NCBI RefSeq assembly: GCF_052030545.1
Contig: NZ_JBPDIH010000010.1
Span: 88,331 to 152,330 of the forward strand
Reading direction: 5' to 3'
DNA length: 64,000 nt
Source: CANMXU01 sp052030545
Lineage (GTDB): Bacteria > Pseudomonadota > Gammaproteobacteria > Enterobacterales > Alteromonadaceae
Shown: piece after piece, positions 63,934 through 64,000 of the stretch
Layout of the letters: every line of letters begins with the position of its first letter
Numbering within the stretch: position 1 is the first letter of the stretch
Made by a program: the position numbers and the translations under genes
Notes under the pieces: generated by a model
Database searches by the model: none
What the model saw: the letters and a program-made list of their open reading frames with translations, nothing else
What the model was told of the DNA's origin: nothing

Positions 63934-64000
63934 TGACTCCCCACGTCAACTTAAAAACACTGATCCCTGCTCAATAAATTAGAGCCATAATCTTTTCTTT

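Noticed and set aside
1..64000. tRNA, rRNA or transposase genes
   Set aside because: I looked for cloverleaf ends, rRNA signatures and DDE-type proteins and saw none.

Overview
The window looks like part of a secondary replicon (chromid or megaplasmid) of a marine gammaproteobacterium of the order Alteromonadales (Colwellia / Catenovulum / Alteromonas-like). The reasons are AT-rich DNA, large TonB-dependent receptors without SusD partners, many exported lipoprotein hydrolases, and a replication/partition block in the middle of the window. The genus cannot be fixed from the sequence alone. Most of the coding content is a polysaccharide utilisation region that fits ulvan, the sulfated rhamnose/uronate polysaccharide of green algae. 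It has two ulvan-lyase-like beta-propeller proteins (one PL24-like, one PL25-like), two GH88 unsaturated uronyl hydrolases, a GH78 alpha-L-rhamnosidase, a GH2 enzyme, four S1 sulfatases and a TonB-dependent receptor.

Layout. 1-7.3 kb: a minus-strand uronate operon uxuB-uxaC-kduD-kduI-dctP-dctQ-dctM (the last cut by the window edge). 7.3-16.8 kb: GH88, GH2, an ECF sigma factor with a membrane anti-sigma factor carrying a LamG lectin domain, and GH78. 16.9-23.6 kb: sulfatase, TonB-dependent receptor and two tandem FadR-type GntR regulators. 23.7-28.6 kb: gnd - DUF4861 - kdgK and a second GH88. 28.7-33.7 kb: a predicted Tat-exported oxidative module (GMC oxidoreductase, small subunit, second GMC oxidoreductase, TIM-barrel isomerase). 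33.9-41.2 kb: sulfatase, unknown protein, PL25-like lyase, Sel1-repeat protein, double-domain class II aldolase. 41.4-49.2 kb: parA-parB, an array of about 45-bp repeats broken by 96 N, dispersed 33-bp repeats, a GATC cluster, an RctB-like initiator (as for Vibrio chromosome 2), a Tus-like protein, and four parS-like palindromes. 49.7-50.5 kb: a dead TonB receptor. 50.7-58.7 kb: YgjV-like protein, a PEP-CTERM protein with a cohesin-like domain, a PL24-like lyase ending in a dockerin-like module, and two sulfatases. 59-62.3 kb: a solute-binding protein and a large exported protein with two nucleoside-hydrolase-like motifs. 62.7-64 kb: two integron-type gene cassettes with recognisable attC sites.

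How it fits together (inference from families). The lyases cut ulvan outside the cell, and the receptor imports oligomers. Sulfatases, GH88, GH78 and GH2 finish them in the periplasm. Unsaturated uronates flow through KduI, KduD and KdgK to KDPG; saturated uronate flows through UxaC and UxuB to mannonate. Mannonate dehydratase (UxuA) and KDPG aldolase (Eda) are not in the window and must be elsewhere. A repeated motif, TTGGTAAGGCCACTT, lies upstream of the uxuB operon, GH88, the TonB receptor, gntR and gnd, and is probably the operator that ties these units into one GntR regulon.

The most interesting points are the candidate cohesin-dockerin pair on an ulvan lyase, the RctB-Tus-ParAB replication block with its repeat families, the lectin-type anti-sigma sensor, the exported GMC oxidation module and the integron cassettes. 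All assignments come from reading sequence by eye and from memory of the families; no searches were run.
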